Shown here one piece after another: positions 36,214 to 44,985 of a DNA stretch of 64,000 nucleotides (the first letter of the stretch is position 1; every line of letters begins with the position of its first letter). The stretch lies in assembly GCF_004361815.1 (NCBI RefSeq), contig NZ_SNWA01000002.1:1922001-1986000 (forward strand). The letters are read 5' to 3'. A program made the translations under genes and the position numbers. The notes beneath the pieces are model-generated. The model ran no database searches. It saw only the letters and a program-made list of their open reading frames with translations, and was not told where the DNA came from. This DNA comes from Paraburkholderia sp. BL10I2N1. Lineage in GTDB: Bacteria > Pseudomonadota > Gammaproteobacteria > Burkholderiales > Burkholderiaceae.

Positions 36214-36279
36214 GCGCTCGTTTGACCCGCAACGGGCCAAAGCGCGCAAAACGGGCCCAAACGGGCGCAAAACGAGCGC
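36214..36279. repeat. Inverted repeat enclosing a short tandem repeat
   Basis: GCGCTCGTTT (36214-36223) and AAACGAGCGC (36270-36279) are perfect 10-bp arms. Between them a 10-11-base unit of type AAACGGGCNC recurs about three times (36231-36270). It lies between the stop of the DedA-rhodanese gene and the start of the TrxR-like gene, both on the minus strand. It could be an attenuator or mRNA-processing structure. Confidence 0.55.
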
Positions 36280-36287
36280 GAGGGGTG

Positions 36288-37277
36288 CTACACAGCCTTC
36301 GGCGCGACGCCCACGTCGACATCGCGCGCGGCTTCGACCTCCAGCGGCTCCAGCTGATGACCGGCGTCGCGCCACGCGTCAAGCCCGCCGCGCAGCGGAA
36401 CGACGTCGGAGAAGCCAGCTTCGCTCATCTGCTTCGCCATCCACGCGGCCGAAATCTCGTTCGGGCACGAGCAATAGATTACGACCTTCTGGTCGTGGGG
36501 ATACTTCGCAATGATCTGGTCGAGCTGACGCTCATCGGCAGCCACCGAGCCCGGGATCACGAACGGATCGAGCTTGCGCTTTTCGTCCGAGCGGATGTCG
36601 AACACCACGGGCGTTTCGTTCTTGGCGATCAGGTGGTCGAGTTCGTCGACATCGATGCGCGCGGTCGCGAGCTTCTTGATCAACTGACGCCGGCGGAACC
36701 AGCGATACGAGCAATACAGCAGCAACAGCACGCCGACGACCACGGCGGTCATCCGTCCGAGCCGGCCTGCACCGGCAAGCAGCATATCGATCTGCGACGC
36801 GAACAGGGCGCCGAGAATCAGTCCGAGACCCGACCACAATGCAGCGCCGATGCTGTCGTAGCTGAGGAACGTGCGATACGACACCCCCATTGCACCGGCC
36901 ATCGGCACGGAGACGATCGACAGCCCCGGCACGAACTTCGCCACCGCCAGCACGCGCACGCCCCAGCGGCCGAAAAAGCGCTCGGTCTTTTTTACACAGG
37001 TATCGCGCGACAGCGACAGCTTGCAGATCGTCTTCAGCGTGTCGCCGCCGTAGATGCGGCCGGCCAGATACCACAAACTGTCGCCAATCAGCACCGCAAA
37101 GATCGACAGCACCAGCACCGGCAGCAGCTGCACGCCGATCGATCCCGGATGCAGCGCCGCCATCGCCCCAAACAGGACGAGCGTAGGCATGGCGGGCACC
37201 GGCAGCCCAACTGACGACGCGAGCACGTTGGCGAACACCAGCCAGGGCCCATATTGTTCGACGAGGTCATGTAGCAT
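36288..37277 (-). CDS. DedA-family membrane protein fused to a rhodanese domain
   Basis: A 329-residue fusion. Residues 1-195 are a DedA (SNARE-associated) membrane domain with several helices and the family segment FVPGLSIVSVPMAGAMGVSY (115-134), associated with lipid transport or membrane potential. Residues 205-310 form a rhodanese domain with the active-site loop YCSCPNEIS, Cys269 as likely sulfur-carrying nucleophile. The fusion suggests membrane-tethered sulfur transfer. It is followed 112 bases later by the TrxR-like fusion on the same strand, so the two could form a redox/sulfur unit. Confidence 0.88.
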   Translation of the reverse strand: MLHDLVEQYGPWLVFANVLASSVGLPVPAMPTLVLFGAMAALHPGSIGVQLLPVLVLSIFAVLIGDSLWYLAGRIYGGDTLKTICKLSLSRDTCVKKTERFFGRWGVRVLAVAKFVPGLSIVSVPMAGAMGVSYRTFLSYDSIGAALWSGLGLILGALFASQIDMLLAGAGRLGRMTAVVVGVLLLLYCSYRWFRRRQLIKKLATARIDVDELDHLIAKNETPVVFDIRSDEKRKLDPFVIPGSVAADERQLDQIIAKYPHDQKVVIYCSCPNEISAAWMAKQMSEAGFSDVVPLRGGLDAWRDAGHQLEPLEVEAARDVDVGVAPKAV

Positions 37278-37510
37278 CGGCTTACTTCCACGGCCATTCT
37301 GGCCAGAACTGAAGGCAACAAAAAGATTATGGACGCATTTTCCAGACGTGCAAGCGCGCCCGAATGTGACGTGCAGCCGAACTGGACCGGATCAGGAGAC
37401 GACGGGAGAGAAGCAGGTGAAGCGCGGCGTGCGGAATGGATTATCCGGCTAGCCGGTTAAACGCGACATGCAGGAAAAGCAACAGAAGCTTGCAGACGTG
37501 AGCAGCAAAC

Positions 37511-37541
37511 AAGGCGGCATTCATGCAACCAATGCCGCCTT
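37511..37541 (-). terminator. Strong hairpin downstream of small ORF
   Basis: AAGGCGGCATT and AATGCCGCCTT make a perfect 11-bp stem with a 9-base loop. On the minus strand it is followed by TTGTTTG, so it can terminate the 81-residue gene ending at 37571. On the plus strand TTTGG follows. Confidence 0.7.
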
Positions 37542-37570
37542 TGGTAAAACCGGGTTGCGCCGTGTGACAG

Positions 37571-37816
37571 TTAGCGGTTGTGCTGCTCTCCAGGCAGCTC
37601 GGCGCCGTGGGCGCGAATGGCCGCGATCAGCTCCGCAGGGGTTATTTCGTAACGCACTTCGCGATGAATGCCCGGCTTGCGTTCATCGACCTCGACCAGA
37701 AGAATGCCTTTGCCGTCTTCTGTCGATTCGAGGCGCAGCGAGCGGAGTTCGCGCGCCGTTGCGTCGTCGTACTCGGTGAGCAGGGCCATTGACCCGGAAG
37801 ACCCGGTAATGCGCAT
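37571..37816 (-). CDS. Small hypothetical protein (81 aa)
   Basis: An 81-residue protein with a mixed beta/alpha look: GILLVEVDERKPGIHREVRYEITPAELIAAIRAHGAELPG. It is followed by a clear terminator, which supports a real transcript. The longest frame starts at an ATG at 37816 with GAACGAGG upstream. No function recognised. Confidence 0.65.
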   Translation of the reverse strand: MRITGSSGSMALLTEYDDATARELRSLRLESTEDGKGILLVEVDERKPGIHREVRYEITPAELIAAIRAHGAELPGEQHNR

Positions 37817-38078
37817 CGACGTTGTCCTCGTTCCGTTGTTGAGAAATCATTGTACGGGCTGACCGGCACTTCGTCTGTCGTGCAGCGCTCACACTCCGGC
37901 ATCTTGCGATGCCCGCGGCGAGGCTGACCGGAACGAGGCGCGCGATCTGCCGCGGCTTTATCAGAGCCAGTTTAACGCGACTCCCCGGATCGCCGGCTGC
38001 CTTTTTGCGTGCCCAGCCGCGGTGCACGCGCGCGCCGCGGGTTTTAGGCCAATGTCACGGCGATGTCGTTTGGCTGTG

Positions 38079-38645
38079 TCAGTGCGGCTGCGTCAGTGCC
38101 GGGTCCGGCGGATCGCGTTCGCGCGAGGGCGCGTCGAACCGCAGGAAGAACTCGTCGAGCTGGGGCGGCGCGACCGGAGTGCCGGCGAGCATCGCGTGCA
38201 CCTGGCCGCGGTGGTGGATCTGGTGCACGAAGAGATGCGGCAATACCGCGCCTGTCGTCTCGCGCGTCACGCCGATGCCGGGGCCACGGTCGATGCGGAC
38301 CTCTCGTTGCAAGGTGTCGTCGTCGAGTGCGTCGCAGAAGGCGATCAGCTGGCGATCGCTTTCCTGCTGCGCCGGCCACAGGTCGGCGGCGCGCGGATAG
38401 GGCAGTTCGTTGTCGAAGATGGCGAGGCCTGCGCCGCCGTCCACGAGGGCGTCGATGTAATACCTGTCCACCAGCAGGATGTGATTCAGCGTCAATTGCA
38501 GCGACGGAAAGAAGCTCACGCGCCTCGCCGCGAAGGCCTCGTCGGATAGCGCGAGACACGCGCGATAAAGACGTGCATTCGACCATGCATTGTTGCGTGC
38601 CATGTCGGCATGATGGCGGGCGAGTAGCGAGACAGTTGGGCTCAC
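38079..38645 (-). CDS. DinB family protein
   Basis: A 188-residue four-helix-bundle protein of the DinB/YfiT superfamily. The family pattern ARHHADMARNNAWSNARLYRACLALSD opens it, and three histidines expected to bind a metal are visible in the N-terminal NHILLVDRYY and in HLFVHQIHHRGQVHAML. Members are thiol transferases (bacillithiol/mycothiol-type) or damage-inducible proteins of unknown role; here the exact role is unknown. It diverges from ogt across 210 bases. Confidence 0.87.
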   Translation of the reverse strand: MSPTVSLLARHHADMARNNAWSNARLYRACLALSDEAFAARRVSFFPSLQLTLNHILLVDRYYIDALVDGGAGLAIFDNELPYPRAADLWPAQQESDRQLIAFCDALDDDTLQREVRIDRGPGIGVTRETTGAVLPHLFVHQIHHRGQVHAMLAGTPVAPPQLDEFFLRFDAPSRERDPPDPALTQPH

Positions 38646-38855
38646 GTCGGCCTCCGTTGAATGCGTTGCAGATGGGTTGCCCGGTGGGTGCGCGGCTCGC
38701 GTCGCCGCGCCGGTCGACGCAAGCGTAGCACCGATTTTTTGGCGCGATGCGACGTGGCGCGCTGCGTTTCGCAGGTTGCTGCGCTAGAGTGAAGGTCGAT
38801 TGACGGCAGCGAGACTGCATTGCATGGAAGCGCTGCCAGAACCTGCGAGTGCCTG

Positions 38856-39383
38856 ATGAAATACTGCACACTGATTCCGAGTCCGTTGGGCGAAATCCTT
38901 CTGCGCGCCGAGGACGACGCCCTGACTGGCCTGTTCTTCGTTGGTCAAAAGTATTGCCCGCAGGAGCGCATCGACGAAAGGCGCGACGACGCGTCAGGCA
39001 TGCCGCGTCTGTTGCGTCAGACGCAGGAAGAGCTTGCCGAATACTTCGCGGGGGAGCGCCAGCATTTCTCGGTCAACGTGCGCACGACAGGCACACCGTT
39101 CCAGCAACGCGTCTGGAGCGAGCTCGTGAAGATTCCCTATGGACAGATCGAGAGCTACGGTGGACTCGCTGAGCGCCTCGGCTTCGATGCGGGTAGTGCT
39201 CGAGCGGTCGGGGCAGCGAACGGGCGCAATCCGGTATCGATCATCGTGCCGTGCCATCGCGTGCTGTCGGGCACAGGCGATCTGACCGGTTACGCGGCCG
39301 GTATCGAGCGCAAACAGGCGCTGCTTGCGCTCGAGCGCCCTGGCATGAGGTCGGCGACACAACTGAGTTTGCTCGATGCCTGA
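38856..39383 (+). CDS. ogt: Methylated-DNA-protein-cysteine methyltransferase
   Basis: Suicide repair protein that removes methyl from O6-methylguanine. With the start at 38856 (Met-Lys-Tyr-Cys) it has 175 residues, like Ogt. The active-site motif is PCHRV with Cys133; the DNA-binding helix with the arginine finger is RAVGAANGRNPVSIIVPCH, and TPFQQRVWSELVKIPYGQ is the usual domain start. It is divergent from the DinB-like gene and followed by a gap to the chemoreceptor. Confidence 0.93.
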   Translation: MKYCTLIPSPLGEILLRAEDDALTGLFFVGQKYCPQERIDERRDDASGMPRLLRQTQEELAEYFAGERQHFSVNVRTTGTPFQQRVWSELVKIPYGQIESYGGLAERLGFDAGSARAVGAANGRNPVSIIVPCHRVLSGTGDLTGYAAGIERKQALLALERPGMRSATQLSLLDA

Positions 39384-39469
39384 TCGCCGGCATTGACCAT
39401 CGGCGTTGTCGGGGGAAAAGAGACATGCGCGAAAAAGCGGACAACAGCAAGGACACGGCACACGCAGGC

Positions 39470-39496
39470 AAAAAAATAGCCCGTCCATAAACGGGC
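39470..39496 (-). terminator. Rho-independent terminator of the chemoreceptor gene
   Basis: Read on the minus strand, GCCCGT-6 bases-ACGGGC (39496-39479) is a 6-bp GC stem followed by TATTTTTTT (7 T at 39476-39470). It lies about 145 bases after the chemoreceptor stop. Confidence 0.7.
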
Positions 39497-39644
39497 GGGC
39501 CGCTAAAACGCCGTTGTTACTCGGGTCAGCCAGCCCGCACAGACTGGGCGCTGACGGGATTCATCGTGACCCGTTGTCCCTGTCTTGTCGAGGTGGTACT
39601 AACGCCGATCTATCAGATCAATGTGTCTTCTTCGACGTGTCCGT

Positions 39645-41273
39645 TCAACTGTTTGTGGTGGCGCGCGGGGTGGATGCCACATGCGCAGCCGATGCCGCGC
39701 GCGGTGCCGGCGCGGCATGCGCGACCGTGAAAAGCCGCACGGCCTCGTCGAGCACGTCAGCCTGTTCGGCGAGACGTTGCGCGGTGGCGGCAGCCTGTTC
39801 GACGAGCGTCGCGTTTTGCTGTGTGGCGCCGTCGAGATGGGACACCGCCTGATTGACCTGGCGAATCCCTTCCGCCTGTTCACCGCTTGCGTTCGCGACC
39901 TCGACGATGATCGACGATACGCGGCTCACGGCTTCGTCGATTACGCGCATCTGCGCGGTCGTGCGCGCGACGAGTTGCGTGCCCTGCGCAATTTCCGTGA
40001 CGTTGGCATCGACCACGGTCTTGATCTCTTTCGATGACGCCGCGCAACGTTGCGCGAGCATCCTCACCTCCTGGGCGACGACAGCGAATGAGCGTCCTGC
40101 TTCGCCGGCGCGTGCCGCTTCCACAGCGGCGTTCAGCGCGAGGATATTGGTCTGGAACGCGATGCCGTCGATCACGCCGGTGATGTCCGCAATCCGCTTC
40201 GACGCGTCCTGGATGCCGGTCATGGTCTGCTCCATCTGGCCAGCGATATTGCCGCCGACTGCCGCGGCCGCCTGCGCCTCCTTCGCGAGATCGAGCGCGC
40301 GCACGCTGGCGTCCGCATTGGCCTGCACGGTCGTCGTGAGTTCTTCCATCGTGGCGGCGGTCTCTTCGAGCGACGCAGCCTGCAATTCCGTGCGACGCGC
40401 GAGGTCGACATTGCCGCTGGAGATTTCGCGCGCGGCGCCGAGCATGCCGTCGATCTGCGAGCGCACGTCGTACACGATCGCCGCGAGATTCGCCTTCAAC
40501 TGGTTGAGCGCGTGCAGCACGTCGCCGAGATCGTCCTGACGCGCGACGAAGAGATCCGCGGTGAGATCGCCGGCCGCCATGCGGGTCGAGAACGTCGACA
40601 TCTCGCGAAGCGGCGCGCCCAGATGGCGGGCGAGCAACTGCCACGAGACGACGCTAAAGAGCGCGGTGACGCCGAACGCGACCCAGAACGGCACGGGCGG
40701 CAGGCCTTGCCACGCGACAGCGCCGGCGACCAGCATCGCGAGCGGTGCGGCAGCGTAGCCCATGGCGGTGCGGGTCGCGACCGGCAGACGCATGGCCGCG
40801 TGCAGCTTGCCGATCAGGCCGGCGCGCACCACCGAGCCGCGCAACAACCGGTACGAACCGGCGTTGCCCGCGCGCAGCTTTGCATAGAGCGCGTCGGCCT
40901 TGCGGACTTCATCGCGTCCCGGCTTCACGCGCACGCTCAGATAGCCGACCACGGTGCCTTTGTCGACCACGGGCGTCACGCTCGCGTGCACCCAGTAGTG
41001 GTCGCCGTTCTTGCGCCGGTTCTTGACGAGCGCCGACCACGGACGGCCCGAACGGATCGTCGTCCACATGTCGGCGAAGGCTTCGCGAGGCATGTCGGGA
41101 TGACGGATCAGATTGTGCGGCTGACCGGTCAGCTCCTCCCGGGTGTAACCGGAGACCGCGATGAACGCAGGATTGCAGTACTGGATGCGGCCGGTGAGGT
41201 CGGTCGCGGAGACGAGCATCTGTGACGACGGGAATTCGAATTCCTGCTGCGTGACGGGCTGGTTGTTGCGCAT
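39645..41273 (-). CDS. Aer-like methyl-accepting chemotaxis protein with N-terminal PAS
   Basis: A 542-residue chemoreceptor, probably for energy or redox taxis. The N-terminal PAS domain (about 15-120, TDLTGRIQYCNPAFIAVSGYTREELTGQPHNLIRHPDMP) is the Aer type that can bind FAD. Two helices (about 170-215) anchor it in the membrane; a HAMP-like stretch and the cytoplasmic signalling domain follow, with the hairpin tip IAFQTNILALNAAVEAARAGEAGRSFAVVAQEVR. The start at 41273 directly follows an upstream region without a strong ribosome site. Confidence 0.92.
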   Translation of the reverse strand: MRNNQPVTQQEFEFPSSQMLVSATDLTGRIQYCNPAFIAVSGYTREELTGQPHNLIRHPDMPREAFADMWTTIRSGRPWSALVKNRRKNGDHYWVHASVTPVVDKGTVVGYLSVRVKPGRDEVRKADALYAKLRAGNAGSYRLLRGSVVRAGLIGKLHAAMRLPVATRTAMGYAAAPLAMLVAGAVAWQGLPPVPFWVAFGVTALFSVVSWQLLARHLGAPLREMSTFSTRMAAGDLTADLFVARQDDLGDVLHALNQLKANLAAIVYDVRSQIDGMLGAAREISSGNVDLARRTELQAASLEETAATMEELTTTVQANADASVRALDLAKEAQAAAAVGGNIAGQMEQTMTGIQDASKRIADITGVIDGIAFQTNILALNAAVEAARAGEAGRSFAVVAQEVRMLAQRCAASSKEIKTVVDANVTEIAQGTQLVARTTAQMRVIDEAVSRVSSIIVEVANASGEQAEGIRQVNQAVSHLDGATQQNATLVEQAAATAQRLAEQADVLDEAVRLFTVAHAAPAPRAASAAHVASTPRATTNS

Positions 41274-41489
41274 TGATTTCCTTGCTGTAGCGGGATGCGC
41301 ACACGGCGCAATCCAGACGTGCTGTCACTTCTTAACGGCATTGACCCCGAGCACTTGAGGGTTTCCTGGTAAACCGCTCAGGTAAATGCCCGTCGGAGCC
41401 GTTAATGCAGGGTTGCCGTGCGTCAGTTCGCCGCAGCTGTCGAAATCGACCGTGTTGACGTCCGATACCCGGCGTGACGTCGCTTGCCC

Positions 41490-41864
41490 TTAATGCGGCA
41501 TGGCAACCATCGTCGGCTGCGCGTAGGTGACGTTTGCGGCGGGCACGACGGCGTAAGCCGGTTGTGCGCGCACGACTGTGTAGCCGGCGGGCACGAGCAC
41601 GGGCATCGGTACGGGCGCGGCCATGGGCGTCGAAGTCGGCTTCGGTGCCGGCCCCGGAACGGTTACCACTGGCGTAACCGGCACTACGTAGGTCGGTTGC
41701 GGCGGCGCGTAGTAATAGACCGGCCGCGGCGGAGGCGGCATGTAGATGGCGACGGGCATGGGGTGCGTGACAAATACGACCGTGCGCGAAAACGCGGCCG
41801 ATGAGAAGGCAAGGGTGGCTGCCGCGACAGCCGACATACTGATCAGACGAATGTTCATGTTCAC
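41490..41864 (-). CDS. Exported proline-rich protein
   Basis: A 124-residue protein with an N-terminal signal peptide (cut near SSAAFS, residue 26). The mature part is Pro/Val/Tyr-rich: PPPPRPVYYYAPPQPTYVVPVTP. This low-complexity pattern is found in small secreted proteins of Burkholderiales and does not suggest an enzyme. An ATG two codons in (41858) is an alternative start. It is a single gene between the chemoreceptor and the divergent OmpR operon. Confidence 0.7.
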   Translation of the reverse strand: MNMNIRLISMSAVAAATLAFSSAAFSRTVVFVTHPMPVAIYMPPPPRPVYYYAPPQPTYVVPVTPVVTVPGPAPKPTSTPMAAPVPMPVLVPAGYTVVRAQPAYAVVPAANVTYAQPTMVAMPH

Positions 41865-42248
41865 TTTCAGACTCCGGATTCATTGACTGGCGGTATGCGC
41901 CTTCGCTTTGGCGAGGCGCTCCGCCGGTGGGCTCACAGCGTGTTGCCGCTGGAGCGATCTGTTCGGACGCTTGTGGCGTCGACGGAGTGAACGATACGCA
42001 ACGGCGCGTCGAAAGTGGAGCGACAAGTTATTTCATTTGATGTCGCGTGTTTTGACGCGCGACGTCGGGTTGATTGTCTGCCGTCGTCGAGGCGGCGCGC
42101 CTGTGTTTGCGGCCTATCATGATGAAATCGTTCGCGTTCAATTCTGGTGTCGTGCCGCTCCGGCACGCCGGGTGCCGCGCCGCGCACGACGCCGCGGCGG
42201 ACAGGAGACGGCAGGCCAGAATCGATCAGGCATGGAAGGAGCCCGCAC
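41865..42248. other. Divergent intergenic spacer before ompR (384 bp)
   Basis: Between the Pro-rich gene (minus) and ompR (plus). It must hold promoters for both. I see a GTCGCG/CGCGAC inverted repeat at 42042-42047/42058-42063. Otherwise no gene or clear motif. Confidence 0.45.
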
Positions 42249-42962
42249 ATGGATCGACCAGAAAAGATCATCGTGCTCGACGACGAGGCCGAATTGCGCA
42301 ACATGCTGCAGCGCTTTCTCACTGGGCAGGGTTTCGAGGTGCGCGTCGCGGCCGACGGCAAGCGGCTCGACCGCTATCTGTTGCGCGAGCCGTTCGACCT
42401 GCTGGTGCTGGATTTGATGATGGAACCGGAAGACGGACTTTCGGTGTGCCGCCGGCTGCGCGCCGAAGGCCAGACCTTGCCGATCCTGATGCTCACTGCG
42501 AAAGGCGATCCGGTCGACAAGGTCGTCGGCCTCGAAACCGGTGCCGACGACTATCTCGCGAAGCCGTTCTTGCCGCGCGAACTCGTGGCACGCATCCGCG
42601 CGCTGTTGCGCCGGCAGAAGATGGCAGCGGGCGAGCCGACCGTCACATCGAACAAGGTTCGCTTTGGCGATTTCTGTCTGGATGTCCGCAAGCAGATGCT
42701 CACGCGGGCGGGCGACCCCATCGAGATTCATTCGGCGCAGATGCTCTTGCTGCATGCGCTCGGGTCATCGCCGAACCGGCCTGTGAGCCGCGACAACCTG
42801 ATCGTGCGCACGCGTGGCCGCGATCACGATGCGCTCGATCGCAGCATCGACGTGCAGGTGCTCAGGCTGCGCCAGATCGTCGAAGACGATCCGTCGAAGC
42901 CGCGTTTCATCAAGACTGTGTGGGGAGTCGGCTACATGCTGATAGCGGATATCGAGCTATGA
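42249..42962 (+). CDS. ompR: OmpR-type response regulator
   Basis: A 237-residue two-component regulator. The receiver has phospho-acceptor Asp55 in LLVLDLMM and the acidic pair DD at 11-12; the C-terminal winged helix (about 130-235, with LLLHALGSSPNRPVSRDNL and RSIDVQVLRLR) binds DNA. The start at 42249 has AAGGAG eight bases upstream and is certain. The gene ends in ATGA shared with the kinase gene. The pair probably senses osmolarity or envelope state; close E. coli-type function is an inference. Confidence 0.9.
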   Translation: MDRPEKIIVLDDEAELRNMLQRFLTGQGFEVRVAADGKRLDRYLLREPFDLLVLDLMMEPEDGLSVCRRLRAEGQTLPILMLTAKGDPVDKVVGLETGADDYLAKPFLPRELVARIRALLRRQKMAAGEPTVTSNKVRFGDFCLDVRKQMLTRAGDPIEIHSAQMLLLHALGSSPNRPVSRDNLIVRTRGRDHDALDRSIDVQVLRLRQIVEDDPSKPRFIKTVWGVGYMLIADIEL

Positions 42963-44329
42963 GGCGGCGCATGCTTCCGCGTTCGCTGCTCGCGCGCAAC
43001 ATCGCGCTGCTGGTTGCGCTCGTCGCGTTGACTCTGGTGTGTTCGTTAGGCGTGCTGTTGCACTACATACAGCGTCCGCGCATCGAACGCGCGGCGGAGG
43101 TCTTTGCCGACTATGTGATGACGCTCGACCGAATCCTCGCGCCCATGCCGGCCGACGTGGGCCATGCGGTTGCGGCGCGGCTGGACGGTCAGCCGGAGCC
43201 GCCCGCGAACGCGGCGACCCGACCGCCACCCAGTCTGCTTAACCTGTACCGCACGTACCAGCGCGACGTATTCCTCGAAGAACTGCGCAAGCATCTTCCC
43301 GCCGACATGCCCGTGCGCTGGCAGACGGCGGACGGGCAACGCCTGTGGATGCGCGTGCACGTCGCGGGCACGCCCTGGTGGATCGCGTTGTCGATGAACG
43401 AAGATGCGCAGACGAGCGGCATGACGACGGCGATTGCGCTGTCGCTCGGCCTTGCGCTGCTGGCGGCGCTGACGGGCTATCTGATCCAGCAGCGCATCAA
43501 CCGCCCGTTGCAGGAACTCGCGAGGGCCGCGCGGCACGTGAGCGCCGGCGAGGCGCCTGTGACGCTGCCCACTGATGGTCCGACCGAAATCGCGCAGGTC
43601 AGTACGGCCTTCAACCAGATGACGGAGGCGCTGCAGCAGGCCGAAGCGACGCGCGCGCTGATGCTGGCGGGCGTTTCGCATGACATCCGCACGCCGCTGA
43701 CCAAGCTGCGGCTTGCGATGGCGATGGCCATCCCGCCTGGCGGAGACGACTCGTTTGTCGCATCGGCGGAAGGCTATCTCGACCAGATCGACACGATCCT
43801 CCAGCAGTTCATGGACTACGCCGGCAGCGGCGAGCGCGAAGTCGCCCAGCCGGGCGACCTCAACGCACTGATCGGTCAGCTAGCCGCGGATTTCGCAGGA
43901 CTGGGGCATGAGTTCGAACTGTCGCTCGGCGATATGCCGGTGTTCGCGTTTCGTCCGATCGCCATGATGCGGCTGTTGATGAACCTGATGCAGAACGCAG
44001 TCGTGTATGGCCGCGCGGGGCTCGCGGTGCGCACGTGGACTGAGGCGGAGGTGGCGCACGTGGCGATCGGCGACCGCGGCAAGGGGATTGCCGCGGAAGA
44101 GCTCGAGCAACTGAAAGCGCCGTTCAGCCGAGGCCGGAACGCACGCGGACATTCGGGCGGCACCGGGCTCGGGCTGGCGATCGTCGAGCGCATTGCGCGC
44201 CTTCATGGCGGGACGTTGCAGTTCCGGCCGCGTGAAGGCGGCGGGCTCGAGGCACATATCGCTTTGCCGCTTGCGGGTAAGCCAGTGAAACAGGCGCAGG
44301 CCGCCAGCCGTTCGGGCGGCCTTCGATAG
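42959..44329 (+). CDS. envZ: EnvZ-like sensor histidine kinase
   Basis: A 456-residue membrane sensor kinase. The start is the ATG overlapping the ompR stop (ATGA, 42959). Two helices (about 12-35 and 155-178) flank a periplasmic part of about 110 residues. HAMP follows, then His241 in GVSHDIRTPLTKL and an ATPase domain with NLMQNAVVYG, GDRGKGI and GTGLGLAI. The coupled translation with ompR supports function as one system. Its 3' end overlaps antisense a fragment of the truncated molybdo-subunit gene. Confidence 0.9.
   Translation: MRRRMLPRSLLARNIALLVALVALTLVCSLGVLLHYIQRPRIERAAEVFADYVMTLDRILAPMPADVGHAVAARLDGQPEPPANAATRPPPSLLNLYRTYQRDVFLEELRKHLPADMPVRWQTADGQRLWMRVHVAGTPWWIALSMNEDAQTSGMTTAIALSLGLALLAALTGYLIQQRINRPLQELARAARHVSAGEAPVTLPTDGPTEIAQVSTAFNQMTEALQQAEATRALMLAGVSHDIRTPLTKLRLAMAMAIPPGGDDSFVASAEGYLDQIDTILQQFMDYAGSGEREVAQPGDLNALIGQLAADFAGLGHEFELSLGDMPVFAFRPIAMMRLLMNLMQNAVVYGRAGLAVRTWTEAEVAHVAIGDRGKGIAAEELEQLKAPFSRGRNARGHSGGTGLGLAIVERIARLHGGTLQFRPREGGGLEAHIALPLAGKPVKQAQAASRSGGLR
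44299..44321 (+). terminator. GC hairpin at the end of envZ
   Basis: GGCCGCC and GGCGGCC form a 7-bp stem around a 9-base loop. It is partly inside the last codons of envZ, without a T-run. It may terminate or protect the transcript. Confidence 0.4.
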
Positions 44330-44333
44330 CGTG

Positions 44334-44438
44334 TTACGCCAGTCTGCTGTCGATCAGCATACCGACGCGCTTCGCAGCGGCTTCCAGCAGGGGGATCGTT
44401 GCGTGGACGATATAGGGCGTGTGATAGTCGGCTTTCAC
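44334..44438 (-). other. Orphan open frame tail after the truncated molybdo-subunit
   Basis: On the minus strand, in a frame different from the upstream fragment, 34 codons read VKADYHTPYIVHATIPLLE and onwards to AAKRVGMLIDSRLA and a TAA stop. This looks like a real C-terminus of an unrelated protein that I cannot name. No start codon or gene body precedes it, so it is probably what is left of a neighbour after a deletion. Confidence 0.35.
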
Positions 44439-44985
44439 CGTAGCTCAATGAACGTCCCGTCGGCGTATGGGTGACACGACCGTTCGACGTCACGCACTGC
44501 GTGCCGCGCACTTTTAGCCGTCGTGCCGCGACTGTGATGAAGGCTTCACGTGCCTGTGCGCCCGCCAGTCGAAGACGCGTGTAGAACATCGTCACGGACA
44601 TCGACGCACCGACGAACTGCTGCGGCGGTTCGTTTGCTGCGTCGATGCGGTAGGCGTCGCGGCCGGTGACGAATTCGACCATTACCTGCCGCCAGTCTGC
44701 ATCCATCTCGTCTGCCAGCACCTGAGGCAGTCCTGTATAGACGCCTTGACCGACTTCGGCCTGCGACAGGCCGATGATCGTACGGCCATCCGGGTCGATG
44801 CGAACCCAGTCGTTGATCTCGTAGTAACTGCCAGCCGATTCCACTGCATGCGCAACTTCACTGATCGCGAGCGGCAAAACGGAACTGCCGGCAAGGGCGA
44901 GACCACCCTTCAAAAACCGCCGCCGGCTGCCGGAGATCGTGTCCGCACGCTCCGGCCGCGACACGTCAAAGGTCGGCAGCGGCAT
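44437..44985 (-). pseudogene. Truncated molybdopterin large subunit of isoquinoline 1-oxidoreductase-type enzyme
   Basis: The start at 44985 gives a Tat-signal protein (RRRFLKGG) followed by YYEINDWVRIDPDGRTIIGLSQAEVGQGVYTGLPQVLADEMDADW, the typical N-terminal domain of IorB/AldB-like xanthine-oxidase-family subunits, which are normally above 700 residues. Here only about 183 recognisable residues remain, to SLSYGE near 44437. The frame then runs on without family likeness into the antisense end of envZ. The last two thirds, with the molybdenum and cofactor sites, are gone, so it cannot work. It overlaps the 2Fe-2S subunit gene by 20 bases. Confidence 0.8.

Noticed and set aside
42074..42958. 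Upstream extension of the EnvZ reading frame through ompR
   Set aside because: It is the shifted reading of ompR; the kinase begins at the ATGA overlap at 42959.
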